Origin: Aedes albopictus
Taxonomy: Eukaryota > Arthropoda > Insecta > Diptera > Culicidae
DNA length: 64,000 bases
NCBI RefSeq assembly: GCF_035046485.1
Contig: NC_085137.1
Location: 449,430,980-449,494,979 of the forward strand
Reading direction: 5' to 3'
The notes below the pieces were generated by a model that saw only the letters and a list, made by a program, of their open reading frames with translations, was not told where the DNA came from and did no database searches. The translations under genes and the position numbers were made by a program. Within the stretch, counting starts at the first letter, position 1. The number at the start of each line of letters is the position of its first letter. Below are positions 32,901 through 42,850 of this stretch, in pieces.

Positions 32901-35432
32901 AGGAAATTCGATGTTGTCCGATTTCCATAACAACCCAGTTTCAAATCTGGTGGACACTCTACGAGTTGTTTCTTCTAGTATTTTCCTCGCTCTTTTGTCG
33001 GCATCAGACTCGGGTATTGCGAAAGCTGGCGTAGCTCCCGATTGATCCAGTGAAATGAAATCATTGACTTGTTGATTCAATTCATGGTCCACATCCCGAG
33101 CAGCTGGTACGTGAAAATTGACCGACACAGTTTGCTTTGGTGTACGTATCCCGTAGCCGTAGATCGTCCATCCCAATCGGCATTTGGCGGCGATGGGATC
33201 GTCGATATTCCCTTCTCGGATTTTCAGCGGTACGCATAAGCTTAGGTTGTCGAGTCCTATCAATATTTTTGGCTCCGCCTTGTCATAACCCGCGATAGGT
33301 AAACCACGCAAGTATGGATATTGCATCGCTAGCGCATCATACGCAAGGGATTGTTTCGGCAATAGAAGGCGCTCGACTGTACGGGCTCCTTTAATTTGAA
33401 ACGAGCATGTCTTTCCGGCTCCAGCAATTTGGAGAGCTACCCTTTTGGAATGTGCTTCTCGACGGGCAACTTTTGCAGTCCACTGTAGAGTCAGGGGTTC
33501 CATTGGGCCGTCCAAGCCCAGTTGCTCGGCGACTGAGCGGTCCAAAAGCGTCGAAGAGGATCCCTCGTCGATGAACACGTATATCATCTGCTGTTTATTT
33601 GCCATGGACACAACCACGGGAAGAATGCGGAAGTGCGGATAACGGTCACAAATCTCTCGGGTTACAGAGCTATGACAGGTGGAGAAATGTGCAGGATTGG
33701 TTATTCTTGGTGGATGTAGGAGGAAGTGATGCCTATCACGACAGCCTTCGATGTTGCAACCGTGCCATGTTCGACAGGGCCACTTCTGATGGAAATTCAA
33801 ACACGTGCGGCACAGATTATGCTGTCGCACTATCTGCACTCGATCGTCGAAACCTTTTGCTTTGAATTCTTCGCACTCCGCGATGCGATGTCCTATGGTG
33901 CTGCAGACGATACACGGCTTAGGGACCTTCTTTGTCGCCACGGTATTTTTCGATTCGGTATCTGGGGTGTCGTGGGCGTGAACGAAAGCCTTCTCTCTGT
34001 CTTTGGGCTTTTCGGTTTTCGTTGATAGGCTGATTGGTAGATCGAAGGACACTTCGCTGGCTGCTTGAATAAGCTCGTTCATAAACTCCCCAAATGTCGC
34101 CAGAGTAGCATCGTGACGAAGAAGTTTGTACCTCGCCCAATCCAATCTAAGCTGCGCCGGCAGCTTCATGACCAATTCTTGTAACAAAACCGGATTTGTA
34201 AGGTGGTTTTCTTGCTTCGCAGCTTGCAAATGAACCACTAGATTCTCCACGGCCAAACCGAAGTCGATGAGAGTATCTAGACGCTCCGGCTTAGGAGCTG
34301 AAACCCGGCGAATCCGCTCTAGTAGTGAACGAATGATAAGTTCCGGTCTACCGAAACGCATTTGGAGAGTCTTGATTACGTGGGACACTCCGGTGGGCAT
34401 CATAAGCCGACTGCGTACAGTTTCGAGAGCGATTCCACGTAGGCATTTTTGGAGACGTACCAAATTCTCGACATCTGAGAATCCACAAGCTTTCGTTGTT
34501 TCTTCGTACGTTCGAATAAACATCGGCCAGTCTTCGGGATTGCCGCTGAAGATCGGGAGGTCCTTACCCGTGACTTGTCGGGCCGCAATTTGCATATATG
34601 CAGATGGTAACTCCGGATTGAGTGTGCAGCGATCATCGTCTTGTAATGACAGATTGGCAAGCTCGTGTACTGGAGGAGTAGATGTTACTACAGTTCCGTC
34701 AGGCTTTTGGGGCGATGTGGGGTTCACTAGACGAGAAGTCGGCCAAGAGATTCGTTGTTGCAGATCAGTATTGTCACCCTTGATACACCGTTGTGATGTG
34801 ATCCAATCTTTCACTCTCTCTGACTTGGAAATAAGCGATGATGATGAGGATTCGCTCAACTCTGCTTGCTGCCGCAGCAACTCCTTCTTTTTCTCCATCG
34901 ACTCGCGCCTTAGCAGCATCATTTTTTCCTGCAATGCCTTTTGTTTCGTCAACTCTGCCTCCCTGAGGTTTGTTTCTTCTTCCAAAAGCTTCTTCTTCAC
35001 TTCAAGTTTGCGCTGTTCCTCGGCGAACTCCTGACGCTGCATTTCTTCTTGTTCCTTTAACTCCTTTTCCTTCATCAACTCTTCTTCTTCCAGCAAACGC
35101 ATTTGGGCCTCTAATGCTGCCGCTCGAGCGCTGGACGTGACACTCACTTTAGATCCGATGGTTTTTTCTGGCTTCTTGCTCCGTGATTTCGACGTCTTGC
35201 TACCGCCGCCTTTTGCCGTCTTCTCCTTCGCCTGCGGGGGATTCAGCAGGCTAGAAGAAGATCCCAGGTCACATTTTTGGCACACCCAACGGCGATCCTT
35301 GACAGTATAGTCTACGCCTACACATTTGAAATGGTGCCAGCTATTACAGACATCGCAGGCCACCATCGAGTCGACGACATCTAGCTCCTTACACGAATGG
35401 CAGTTGTAGCCGGAGGTATTTCCTGTCTGCAT
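30000..35432 (-). CDS. BEL/Pao gag-pol polyprotein, ended early by one stop codon
   Basis: The first ATG is at 35432; the open frame extends 15 codons further upstream without ATG. About 1,810 codons are open. In order (residues from this ATG, approximate): PHD-type zinc finger 10-55 (CHSC, CDVC, CQKC); charged coiled coil 105-205; DUF1759 gag domain 290-470; cysteine-rich knuckles 507-575; DUF1758 aspartic protease around FIDEGSS at 620; reverse transcriptase 905-1060 with YVDD at 1040-1043; RNase H with FVDASD at 1227; integrase with H2C2 zinc finger 1543-1585 and catalytic Asp, Asp, Glu near 1615, 1677 and 1726. It ends at TGA (30000-30002) before the last domain. All catalytic motifs look intact. 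It encodes particle formation, reverse transcription and integration of the element. Confidence 0.92.
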   Translation of the reverse strand: MQTGNTSGYNCHSCKELDVVDSMVACDVCNSWHHFKCVGVDYTVKDRRWVCQKCDLGSSSSLLNPPQAKEKTAKGGGSKTSKSRSKKPEKTIGSKVSVTSSARAAALEAQMRLLEEEELMKEKELKEQEEMQRQEFAEEQRKLEVKKKLLEEETNLREAELTKQKALQEKMMLLRRESMEKKKELLRQQAELSESSSSSLISKSERVKDWITSQRCIKGDNTDLQQRISWPTSRLVNPTSPQKPDGTVVTSTPPVHELANLSLQDDDRCTLNPELPSAYMQIAARQVTGKDLPIFSGNPEDWPMFIRTYEETTKACGFSDVENLVRLQKCLRGIALETVRSRLMMPTGVSHVIKTLQMRFGRPELIIRSLLERIRRVSAPKPERLDTLIDFGLAVENLVVHLQAAKQENHLTNPVLLQELVMKLPAQLRLDWARYKLLRHDATLATFGEFMNELIQAASEVSFDLPISLSTKTEKPKDREKAFVHAHDTPDTESKNTVATKKVPKPCIVCSTIGHRIAECEEFKAKGFDDRVQIVRQHNLCRTCLNFHQKWPCRTWHGCNIEGCRDRHHFLLHPPRITNPAHFSTCHSSVTREICDRYPHFRILPVVVSMANKQQMIYVFIDEGSSSTLLDRSVAEQLGLDGPMEPLTLQWTAKVARREAHSKRVALQIAGAGKTCSFQIKGARTVERLLLPKQSLAYDALAMQYPYLRGLPIAGYDKAEPKILIGLDNLSLCVPLKIREGNIDDPIAAKCRLGWTIYGYGIRTPKQTVSVNFHVPAARDVDHELNQQVNDFISLDQSGATPAFAIPESDADKRARKILEETTRRVSTRFETGLLWKSDNIEFPDSFPMAVRRLELLERKLDKDPSLRCRVHQKMDEYLAKGYCHPATSEELKLSDNKRVWYLPLCIVVNPKKPNKVRVVWDAAAKVNGVSFNSALLKGPDLLTNLVAVLYHFREYRIAVTGDIEEMFLRLLIRPEDSQSQRFLWRQNPGDAPAVYVIDVATFGSTCSPSSAQFVKNTNAREYSEEFPRASTAKIKYHYVDDYLDSFETIEEAIEVVKQVKSIHSKGGFNLRNFLSNSGDVLAAINEASTNDNDDTKPLNLVRAEKVESVLGMKWNPAEDVFVYTLCLRDDLANAVDSAHTPTKREMLKLVMSLFDPLGFATFFLIHGRVLIQDVWATGVNWDEPVNSDLSGRWRQWISYLPSLSKLQIPRCYFRGAMNDAKQLHIFVDASDAAYACVAYLRANGTEGVEVALVGAKSKVAPLKVLSVPRLELMAAVIGARMADSVTASHSFNIAETYLWSDSSTALAWIKSDHRKYNKFVGVRVGEILSLTKMNQWRWIPTKQNPADDATKWGKGPNFDVNGRWICGPAFLYRSEIEWPQNPKLASTEEESVSIHNVHHVTPTSPIEFCRFHKWERLLRTQAYVMRFFNNVKCRKNGQALDSGALKQEELRLAEQQLWKYAQAEIYEPERRVLRETQGTPTSRHNLVQKSSPIYKLWSYIDLEGVIRMRGRIGAAWYATDEAKYPVILPKTHSVTLLLIDWYHRRYHHANNETVVNEMRQRYEIPNLRTLVKQVAKRCTKCRIAKAMPHPPPMASLPEQRITPFVRPFTFVGLDYFGPIKVKIGRSEVKRWVALFTCLTVRAIHLEVVHSLSSDSCILAIRRFISRRGAPAEIFSDNGTSFVGANKQLQQEIAARDQVLATTFTNTNTRWAFNPPGAPHMGGVWERLVRSVKCAVGTIIDAPRRPNDEALQTILLDAEAMINSRPLTYVPLETADEESLTPNHFLLGNSSGIKQPLSELTECRTNLRSC

Positions 35433-35459
35433 CTTCGGTGACAAATTTCTTAAAGAATT

Positions 35460-36149
35460 TGTTCTGACGATCACCAATCTTTTTAGCGAAACACTATTTT
35501 TGTAGTTAAGCGCTTTAAGCTGAAAATATATTTACTCATGATTTTAGTTTTCTATCAAATAATTTTATGAAACAACTTACAAATTTGGTGTTCTACCGTA
35601 GATTCGGATGGGGAATTTACCTCTCCGTCGTGTGCCACACTGAGTCGTTACAATTCGGGGTTATCTGAATTAAGCTGTGGCTGATAATTAGTATAACTCA
35701 TATCAACTATTAGAAATTCACTCAGTCAACTTACATTAAATCTTATTATTCTTATTTTCAGGTACCTCCGCTAAATGTAATCCTGCGTTGGCTAATGTTT
35801 GGGTTCACAAACTCCTAGATAAAGATTATTTAATTGGCTTCCGCATAATCCAAAATAAATGAAACATCTTACCAAGTACAAATTCAACTTTTCCGATATG
35901 ATATTATCACTAGCTCTAATCCAACGGTTTATAATTTAATAAATTCTACAAACTTTATGTCGCTATACTGCAGGACAGATCGCAATCGAACTCAATTTCG
36001 CTTATCATCATCATCTGACATATTATTCTCCTACTTTTCACTCCGTCCACAACAGCTTTCGCTGTCATAGCTCTTAGCTGTCTATTCGCCCTTATCGATC
36101 AGTTTAGCAATGGACTGTTAATCGGGGAGGCTACCTACTCGACGTAACA
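35460..36149 (-). repeat. 5' LTR of the BEL/Pao element, 690 bp
   Basis: Colinear and almost identical with the left LTR except for the missing 154-bp segment; a single GAAAATAT (35522-35529) marks the junction. It presumably holds the element's promoter on the minus strand. Confidence 0.9.
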
Positions 36150-36415
36150 GCCAGTAAGTGTGCTTTTCACTGTGTGTAGAATCCCTGCGTAAGTAGTGTG
36201 CAAGCTATCTACATCTGTGCGGAAATTTACTGTGTGTGGTGTGTTCTGGATATGACACATTTCTAACATTGGTAAGGCTGTGGATCGGAATGTACGATGT
36301 GTTTGATCAATGCAGTTTTTGCTTGTTTTATATCAATGTTGGTTTGTGTTAGTTTGTTTCTATTGGATCTATGACCACTTAATCGCCTTTTGAGCTACAC
36401 GGAAATATCGATGTA

Positions 36416-36596
36416 CACAGAGCAAGGAGTAACTTTCACGCAGCGATCGAAAAGACAAAAGATTTCATGCAAACTTGTGTAAAAATTCACGCAAATTTGT
36501 GTAACACCGGATCAGCACATTTTTTGTGCTGATCCAGTCGTACGCAAATATGAGTGAAAAATCCTTTGTCTTTTCGCAAGTTACTCATTCGCTGTG
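36416..36596. mobile_element. 181-bp TA MITE (CACAGMG ends)
   Basis: Inverted ends CACAGAGCAAGGAGTAAC and GTTACTCATTCGCTGTG are flanked by TA (36414-36415, 36597-36598). An internal palindrome, GGATCAGCACA with its complement, lies at 36508-36536. Confidence 0.65.
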
Positions 36597-36673
36597 TACT
36601 TTCATTTTAGGGTGTAGTTGGTGCTCATGCCAATATAAACCCTATCGCAGTCTGTACAGGGAACAACACACTT

Positions 36674-37126
36674 CCCGACTAGAAAATTATATCAAGTTTA
36701 TATCATATTGTGTAATGATGTTATAATATTTTTCTATATCTAATTATGTTATAAACTAGATGCAGGATGATGTTAAAATAACTAAAATTGTTACAAAATG
36801 TACACTAGTCAAATCAATATTATAACCTTTTTTGTTATAATCATATCAAAATTATAGCAAAATGTGATATGAAGTTTAGCCTCAGGATTACTAGTTTCTA
36901 TCAAAATTTGATACAATTTTGTAGCATAACATTTCAAATGTCGAAGACTTAAAACTTAATTATAATACAATGAGTTTTAAACAACATTTGTAATATAATG
37001 TGATATAATTGAGTTATGGTATTTTGAAAACACCAAGGATGTTGAACAAGATTATATCACAATGAGTTATGAATATCATAGTTTGTTATGATTATGTTTT
37101 ATTTTTGTTGCAATTTTCTAGTCGGG
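36674..37126. mobile_element. CCCGACTAG palindromic element with TT duplication
   Basis: Ends CCCGACTAGAAAATT and complement enclose TA-rich arms (ATATCA and TATGATAT motifs). The 2-bp duplication is TT (36672-36673, 37127-37128). Grouped with the CCCRA-ended elements at 44769, 46673, 51776 and 57680. Confidence 0.65.
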
Positions 37127-38403
37127 TTTTAACTTGGAAGCAGTGCCTAAAAAATTCAGCCCAATGATGTTCAATCAGTGCGAAAACGCACACAAATAAA
37201 CGAATGCAGTCTCCCACCAACATGACACAGAGAATGAACATGACAAAGAGAAAGCAAGACAATGAGAGCGACGCCTCGTAGTGTAATCAACTGTAGCTGA
37301 AGTTCTGTTTTGATCTTCAGTCCGAGCTCGGTGAATATGAATATGACTTTTTTAATTTGGAAATGACTTTTTGTGATTTTAGGCTATTTAAGGCACGCAA
37401 ATGTCGATATGTTGCCCTAATTCTAGTAATTATGCTTGTTTTAAGTGAATGGTATGCATCAGCAGCACTTTTTGCTTTTAAATCGTGCTTAAACCAAAAA
37501 ATATCAATTGAAGATGAATATGCTGACTTTGAATATCAGTCCGTGGTAAAAATTCAGCAGACAGCGAGGTAATGAATTTTTCATCGCTTGAACTTCAGAG
37601 AGTGGCGCAGGGGTTGTCGAGGTGATAATCAAAACAAAAACAAATCTACGACGCAAGAGCCTCTGGGCGTCGGTTGGGATGACTGTAATTTGACAAATTA
37701 AGACACTGCTTGGAAGGCACGAAAATAGTCGATCGTACATTCCGATCCACAGCCTTACCAATGTTAGAAATGTGTCATATTCATAACACACCACACACAG
37801 TAAATTTCCGTACAGATGTAGATAGCTTGCACACTACTTACGCAGGGATTCTACACACAGTGAAAAGCACACTTACTGGCCGAAAACAATCCAGCCGTAA
37901 TACACAGCATTTAGCAGTCGACACTACCAATCATACCGAATAGCCGATCAAACGATAGCCGCCATGATTCAAATCTACAGTTAATGTTAGATAAATGTAT
38001 GTCGCTCGCTGTTATCTGTAGTGTGCAGTGCAATTTGTCCCAAAAAGTACAAGGAAAATTTATGTGTTTTATGTTAAATGTGAGTCGATGATAATTGTTA
38101 CCATGTAGATAGTCAGTTAGATAATTTTAGCATTTTAATAACATTTCTTTGCACAAATTAGGGCATTACAAGAAGCTCCAACTCTCAAACTGCATTCAAA
38201 AACCGCATAACGAGAGGCGGTTGACTGCGTATGTTTAATGTATATTTGTAATGTGTCTATGTTCTAATGTTGCATGTCATTTTTAGTTATCCCTTGAAAA
38301 AGGTCCAATACACGGGACCGAAACGTCGGGCTATGCCAAACTAGCCGTTTCAATGCTCTTAGACTGAGAAAGCCACAAGAGTTCAACAATTTATTACGTA
38401 TTT

Positions 38404-38815
38404 AACGCTAAAATCGTTTATTTTTTAATCTCTCCTCACACCCCCTTCGTTACGTTGATTTGTATGAAAATTTCAGAAACTGTGTATGCTTGATCAAACT
38501 CCCCTTACTCCCTGTACTCCCTTAAAGTGTTTTGTATTTTGTGGACAGCGCCTAAGAAGGCGAAAGCAGCTGAAAAAATAGTTTTCCGTAAATAGAAAGA
38601 AGAAGCAGTGTTAGAGAAATGTCATAAATGACGCGCAAAACAGAATGAATCAAAATAATAAGCGTAAATTTCAATAATCGTCAGTGGCGTTAGGAGAAAG
38701 CATCCGTCTTCCGACAATAACCGTGAAGGTAGTTTTCTGATAGATGAAACTATGATAGCTGTCAGGTAATTATGTCACTTCGATTTATTTTTGAATCTAT
38801 AGGATATTCTTGAAG
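38404..38815. other. No gene seen
   Basis: Spacer between the Penelope-like element and the next minisatellite; no frames or bounded repeats. Confidence 0.4.
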
Positions 38816-39512
38816 GATCTTTCATGAAATTCTCACAAGAATTCCTCCGAAGATTCCCTTGGAGTGATTCCGCTGAAAATTCATTGAGGATTACGCTAGG
38901 AAATCCTTCTGAGATTCCTACTGGAATTCCTTTTGGGAATTCCCTCAGGAATTCCTGTAGGAGTTTCTCTTGTAATTTCTCCGGAGATTCCTCCAGGACT
39001 TCCTTCAGGAATTCGTAGTGGAATATCTTCGGAGATACCTACAAGAATTCGTTCAGGAATTTCTCCTGGAATTCTTTCGGGGATTCCTCTAGGAATTCCT
39101 TCGGGGATTCTAACTAGATTTTTTATCGGAGTTTCCTCCCAGACTTCCGTCGAAAATTCCTTCTGATATTCCGTCGTGGATTCCTCTTGGAATTCCTCCG
39201 CAGTTTCTACCTGGAATTCATTTTGTGATTGCTCTAAGAATTCCTTCAGAGACTCCTCCTGGTATTACTTCGGGGGTTCCTCATGGAATTCCTTCGGGGA
39301 TTCCTCATAGACTTCATTTAGGGATTCCTCCTGGACTTCCTTCGGGGATTCCTCTTGGAATTCCTTCCTAGAATTCATTGAGGAATTTCTCTTGGAAGTC
39401 CTGCGAGGATTCCACCTGTACCTCCTTCATGGATTCCTCCTGAAATTCTTTCAGGGATATCCCCTGATATTCTTTTGTGGATTTCTCTTGAAATTCCTTC
39501 GAGAATTCCTCC

Positions 39513-39948
39513 TGGAATTTATTTGATGATTTTTCTTTGAATTCCTTCAGAGATTGCTCCTGGATTTCCTACAGGGGTTCCTCATGGAATTTTTCCAGGA
39601 GTCTTCCTGGAATTCTTTCGGTAATTTCTCTTAGAATTTCTTCGGAGATTCCTCTTAGAGTTCCTTCGAGGATTTCTCCTGGAACTCCTTCGGAGATTTC
39701 TTCTGGACTTTCTATAGGGATTCCTCTTGGAATTTATTTGATGATTTTTCTTTGAATTCCTTCAGAGATTGCTCCTGGATTTCCTACAGGGGTTCCTCAT
39801 GGAATTTTTCCAGGAGTCTTCCTGGAATTCTTTCGGTTATTTCTCTTAGAATTCCTTCGGAGCTTCCTCCTAGAGTTCCTTCGAGGATTTCTCCTGGAAC
39901 TCCTTCGGAGATTTCTTCTGGACTTTCTATAGGGATTCCTCTTGGAAT
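39513..39948 (+). repeat. Recent 215-bp tandem duplication in the minisatellite
   Basis: The segment starting GGAATTTATTTGATGATTTT at 39513 repeats at 39728 with only a few mismatches, far more alike than neighbouring 24-bp units, which points to recent unequal exchange or slippage. Confidence 0.85.
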
Positions 39949-40004
39949 TCCTTCGGGGTATTCTTTTGAAAATCCTTCGGAGATTCCTTCAGAGTTTCCC
40001 ACTA

Positions 40005-40624
40005 CACAGATGAAAATGAGATTTACACGTCATGTAAACTTCATAATAGTTATGTAAATTTAGTGTTATGAAGGTTTACATGATAAATGATGCAAATTTA
40101 TGTTCTATGTCATGTAAACTCTCAGAGTCATGCTGAATAACATGACATATAATGGAAGTTTACATGATAATTTATGACTTTTACACGACATGTCATGTGG
40201 TTCCGGATCATTTGGCCGAACGCCATTTGGCCGAATGCCATTTGGCCGAATGCCGTTGGGCCGAAAAATGAATGATGAACATATGTGACCATGTCTCTGT
40301 TCCTCGCATCAGTATAACTCGAAAGAACAGCCTATGATGCAAAGAAGGAAAAATCTATGACAAAATATTGGCAGATTCAACGCCTATATAGCCAGATTCA
40401 ACATAGGCTCTGAATCTCTCGATCATAATTCGGCCAAACGGCGTTGGGTCAAACGACCCATTCGGCCAGATGGCATTCGGCCAAATGGCGTTCGGCCAAT
40501 CGACATTCGGCCAAACGGCATTCGGTCAAATGGCCGGAACCTGTCATGTAAGCTTCTGTGATATCCCACGCTCCAATTATGTGCATCATATGTCACAGAG
40601 TGTTACACTCTTTTTTGATCTGTG
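40005..40624. mobile_element. CACAGAT MITE, copy 1, with nested insert
   Basis: Ends CACAGATGAAAATGAGATTT and GATCTGTG, flanked by TA (40003-40004, 40625-40626). Without the nested 343-bp insert it matches the copy at 61634-61906 over its whole length. The interior repeats CATGTAAA and TTTACATG. Confidence 0.8.
40199..40541. mobile_element. GGCCGAA-repeat element nested in the CACAGAT MITE
   Basis: Ends GGTTCCGGATCATTTGGCC and complement GGCCGGAACC. TGTCATGT is duplicated on both sides (40191-40198, 40542-40549). The sister MITE near 61815 has a single TGTCATGT, the empty site. Both ends carry runs of CATTTGGCCGAA-type 12-mers. The 8-bp duplication suggests hAT transposition. Confidence 0.85.
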
Positions 40625-41309
40625 TAGGATTAATGCAGGGATTTCTCCTGTAATTTCTTCGGGGATTTCTCCTGGAGTTCTTTCAGGAAATCCTGGACTT
40701 CCTTCAGGGATTTCTCTTGTACTTGCTTAGGAAATTCCTTCTGGAATTCTTTTGGGGATTCGTCGTGGAATTAATTCAAAGATTCCGCCTAGAATTCCTT
40801 CGGAAAGCCCTCCTAGAATTTGTTCGCGGATTCCTCCTGGAATTCCTTCGGAGATTCCTCCTGTAATTCTTTCTGAGATTCCGTTTGGAATTCCTTCGGG
40901 GATGCCTCCTAAAGTTCCTTCGGGAATTTTTCCTGAAATTTCTTCAGGGATTCCTCCTAAAATTCCTAGAGAATTTTTTCGAAGATTCCTCCTGGATTTC
41001 CTTAGGAGTTTCCTCTTGGAATTCCTTTGGTGATTACTCTTCAAATATCTTCGGAGATTCCTTCTGGAATTCCTTCAGGGATTCTCCTCATGGAATTCCT
41101 CCGGGGATTCCTTCTAGAACTCCTTTGAAGAATCCTAGGATTCGATCATCGGTGGAAATTTTTGGAGCAATCTCCGGTGAGAATTCCTGAAGGAATCTCC
41201 GGAGGCAATTACTGGTGGAAAATCCTGAAGAAATCTCCGGTGGCAATTCTAAAAGGAGCTCCCGGTGGGAATTACTGGAGGAGTCTCCAAAGGGAATTCA
41301 GGAATATAA

Positions 41310-41790
41310 AATTCTCACTATACAAGTTCACCATTTCATAACTACAAACCTGCAGCAGTTTACCTCGGGGAATTCTAAAGTTTGTCCTTCCAATAATCTC
41401 ATAGCAAGTTTTCCCAGTACCCATGAATCAAGCAATCCTCCAGCATTTCAGCATCTGTAGAAATCCCCACTCCAACAGCTTCCGAAGGAATCTCCATGAA
41501 AAGAAGTTGAAACCTCCTGCAGTTTTTTTTTCGGGACTTCTCAACCATTTCCATCCGAGAATCTTACTTAGAATCCAATCCTGTAACCTGTTCGTAAATA
41601 TTGCATTGCAATTGTTCGTTCACATTCCATTTTTTTGCGAAGGCTGCTTTGTATTTTCTGTACTGGTAACAATGGTAACATCAGGTGAAAGTTTTTGATT
41701 AATCTAGAGCAGTAAACTGAAATTTTCGGTAGCTGTAATGCTGCAAGGGCTGTCGGCAAGTACCGTAAAAAATGAATCACGCCTCACCAC
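41310..41790. other. No gene seen
   Basis: Non-repetitive DNA after the minisatellite with no convincing frame. Confidence 0.35.
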
Positions 41791-41794
41791 GCTC

Positions 41795-42137
41795 ACCACA
41801 GCGCAAAAAGCTTGTAGCTGCCACACGTCGTTTTTCTTCAGTGACTCCAACTCACTCGCTACAACGGCATTCATACGTCTCGGTCATCTCGATGGGCAAT
41901 TTGGCCAAATGTTTCAGGTACATCTGATGACAATGGCACACCATAAGTTGCTCCGTAACCAACAAAATAATCGAGTAACTTACCCGGTAAAAAGCACTCT
42001 CGATCGCTGCGCGTCACCAACGTTAGTTGTTCGGACTCGTGGTGTGCTGTATGGAAAGGAAGCGCAGATGTTACCGTACCGTCATTGTTAGTTTCGTTGG
42101 ACTGTTCCGGTTGAACATCTCCATCATCTCCCACCAC
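41795..42137 (-). pseudogene. Ty1/copia-type pol fragment
   Basis: On the minus strand, PGKLLDYFVGYGA is followed by ETFGQIAHRDDRDV, then, after a one-base frame slip and stop, NAVVASELESLKKNDVW. This resembles the region just before and at the start of the copia reverse transcriptase domain (W-x-A-x-x-x-E-x-x-S-L-x-x-N-x-x-W pattern). It diverges right after this motif. No LTRs were found. Confidence 0.4.
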
Positions 42138-42850
42138 CAGCTATGAGTTGTGTGCTTAGCTGGTAATGCAGCCTGGGCACTGTTGTCTTTCTAACTTCAG
42201 CTAGATTGAGCAGGTACGATCCGAGCGTCTGTTCACCAAAGAGGTACGGCTCAAACAGCGTTAATTCTGGCATCCAGCGGCTGAGTAAGAAACGCTGCAC
42301 CACGCCCAGCTAGATCCATGGTGGTAGGCCCATCAGCGTGGTCGTCCCAGTGTTGGTTGAGACGGAAAACAGAACTGGCACGATGGCCCTCCGGCGAGAC
42401 AGGAGTGTTGGCGTAGGCCCAATAAGCCACCCGTAAAAATCCCCATTGCGAATAACATAGGAGAAAATACAACTCGATGCAATCGGCAAAGACGAAAAAG
42501 GGACTACGATTGGGAACTTGGAACATTAAATTGCAAGTCATTTGGTTTCGCAGGATGTTACAGTATAATCTACGCCGAATTACATCCCCGAAACTTCGAC
42601 ATCGTGGCGTTGCAGGAACTTTGTTGGACTGGACAGAAAGTGTGGAAATGCGGACATAGAGTGGCTGCCTTCTACCAAAGCTGTGGCAGCACTAATGAAC
42701 TGGGAACAGGATTTATTGTGTTGGGCAAGATGTTACAACGTGATTGGGTGGCAGCCGATTAACGCAAGGATGTGCATGTTGAGAGTTAAGGGCCGTTTCT
42801 TCAACTACAGCGTCATTAATGACGGTGGAGAAGCGCTGGTGAGAGCACTA

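Larger units (their letters stand above)
28809..36149 (-). mobile_element. BEL/Pao LTR retrotransposon, nearly complete
   Basis: Both long terminal repeats start TGTT and end AACA, and GCCAG is duplicated at 28804-28808 and 36150-36154. The insertion interrupts the left arm of the Penelope-like element, whose other arm keeps the empty site. A purine tract (GGGTGGGGGGA on the minus strand) abuts the 3' LTR at 29653. The repeats differ at only about two bases outside a 154-bp length difference, so the insertion is recent. No primer-binding site ending in TGG was recognised next to the 5' LTR. Confidence 0.92.
27323..38389. mobile_element. Penelope-like inverted-arm element, split by two insertions
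   Basis: TTTATTACGTATTT occurs directly at 27309-27322 and 38390-38403, a 14-bp flanking duplication. Inside are inverted arms of about 655 bp: the left is 27346-27462 plus 28410-28808 plus 36155-36297, the right 37732-38389. Each arm carries GGTCC, an 8-nt loop, GGACC, then GAAACGTC, which resembles the hammerhead-type motif of Penelope-like retroelements, although the expected CTGANGA box reads CTTGAAAA. Without inserts it is about 2.8 kb. No reverse transcriptase or GIY-YIG frame remains, so the class is inferred. Confidence 0.5.
38820..41300. repeat. GGAATTCC minisatellite, block 4
   Basis: Units near GGAATTCCTTCGGGGATTCC plus TCCT, about 24 bp, interrupted by the MITE at 40005-40624. 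The last 150 bp switch to GGTGGCAATTC-like units. Open frames here are repeat artefacts. Confidence 0.85.

Noticed and set aside
30103..35034. Several plus-strand frames, including one of 255 codons at 34267-35034
   Set aside because: Antisense shadows of the BEL/Pao polyprotein; serine and arginine bias matches the complement of its codons.
38293..38345. Active hammerhead ribozyme
   Set aside because: Stem II-like pairing and GAAAC are present, but the conserved CTGANGA box is not, so cleavage is not expected.
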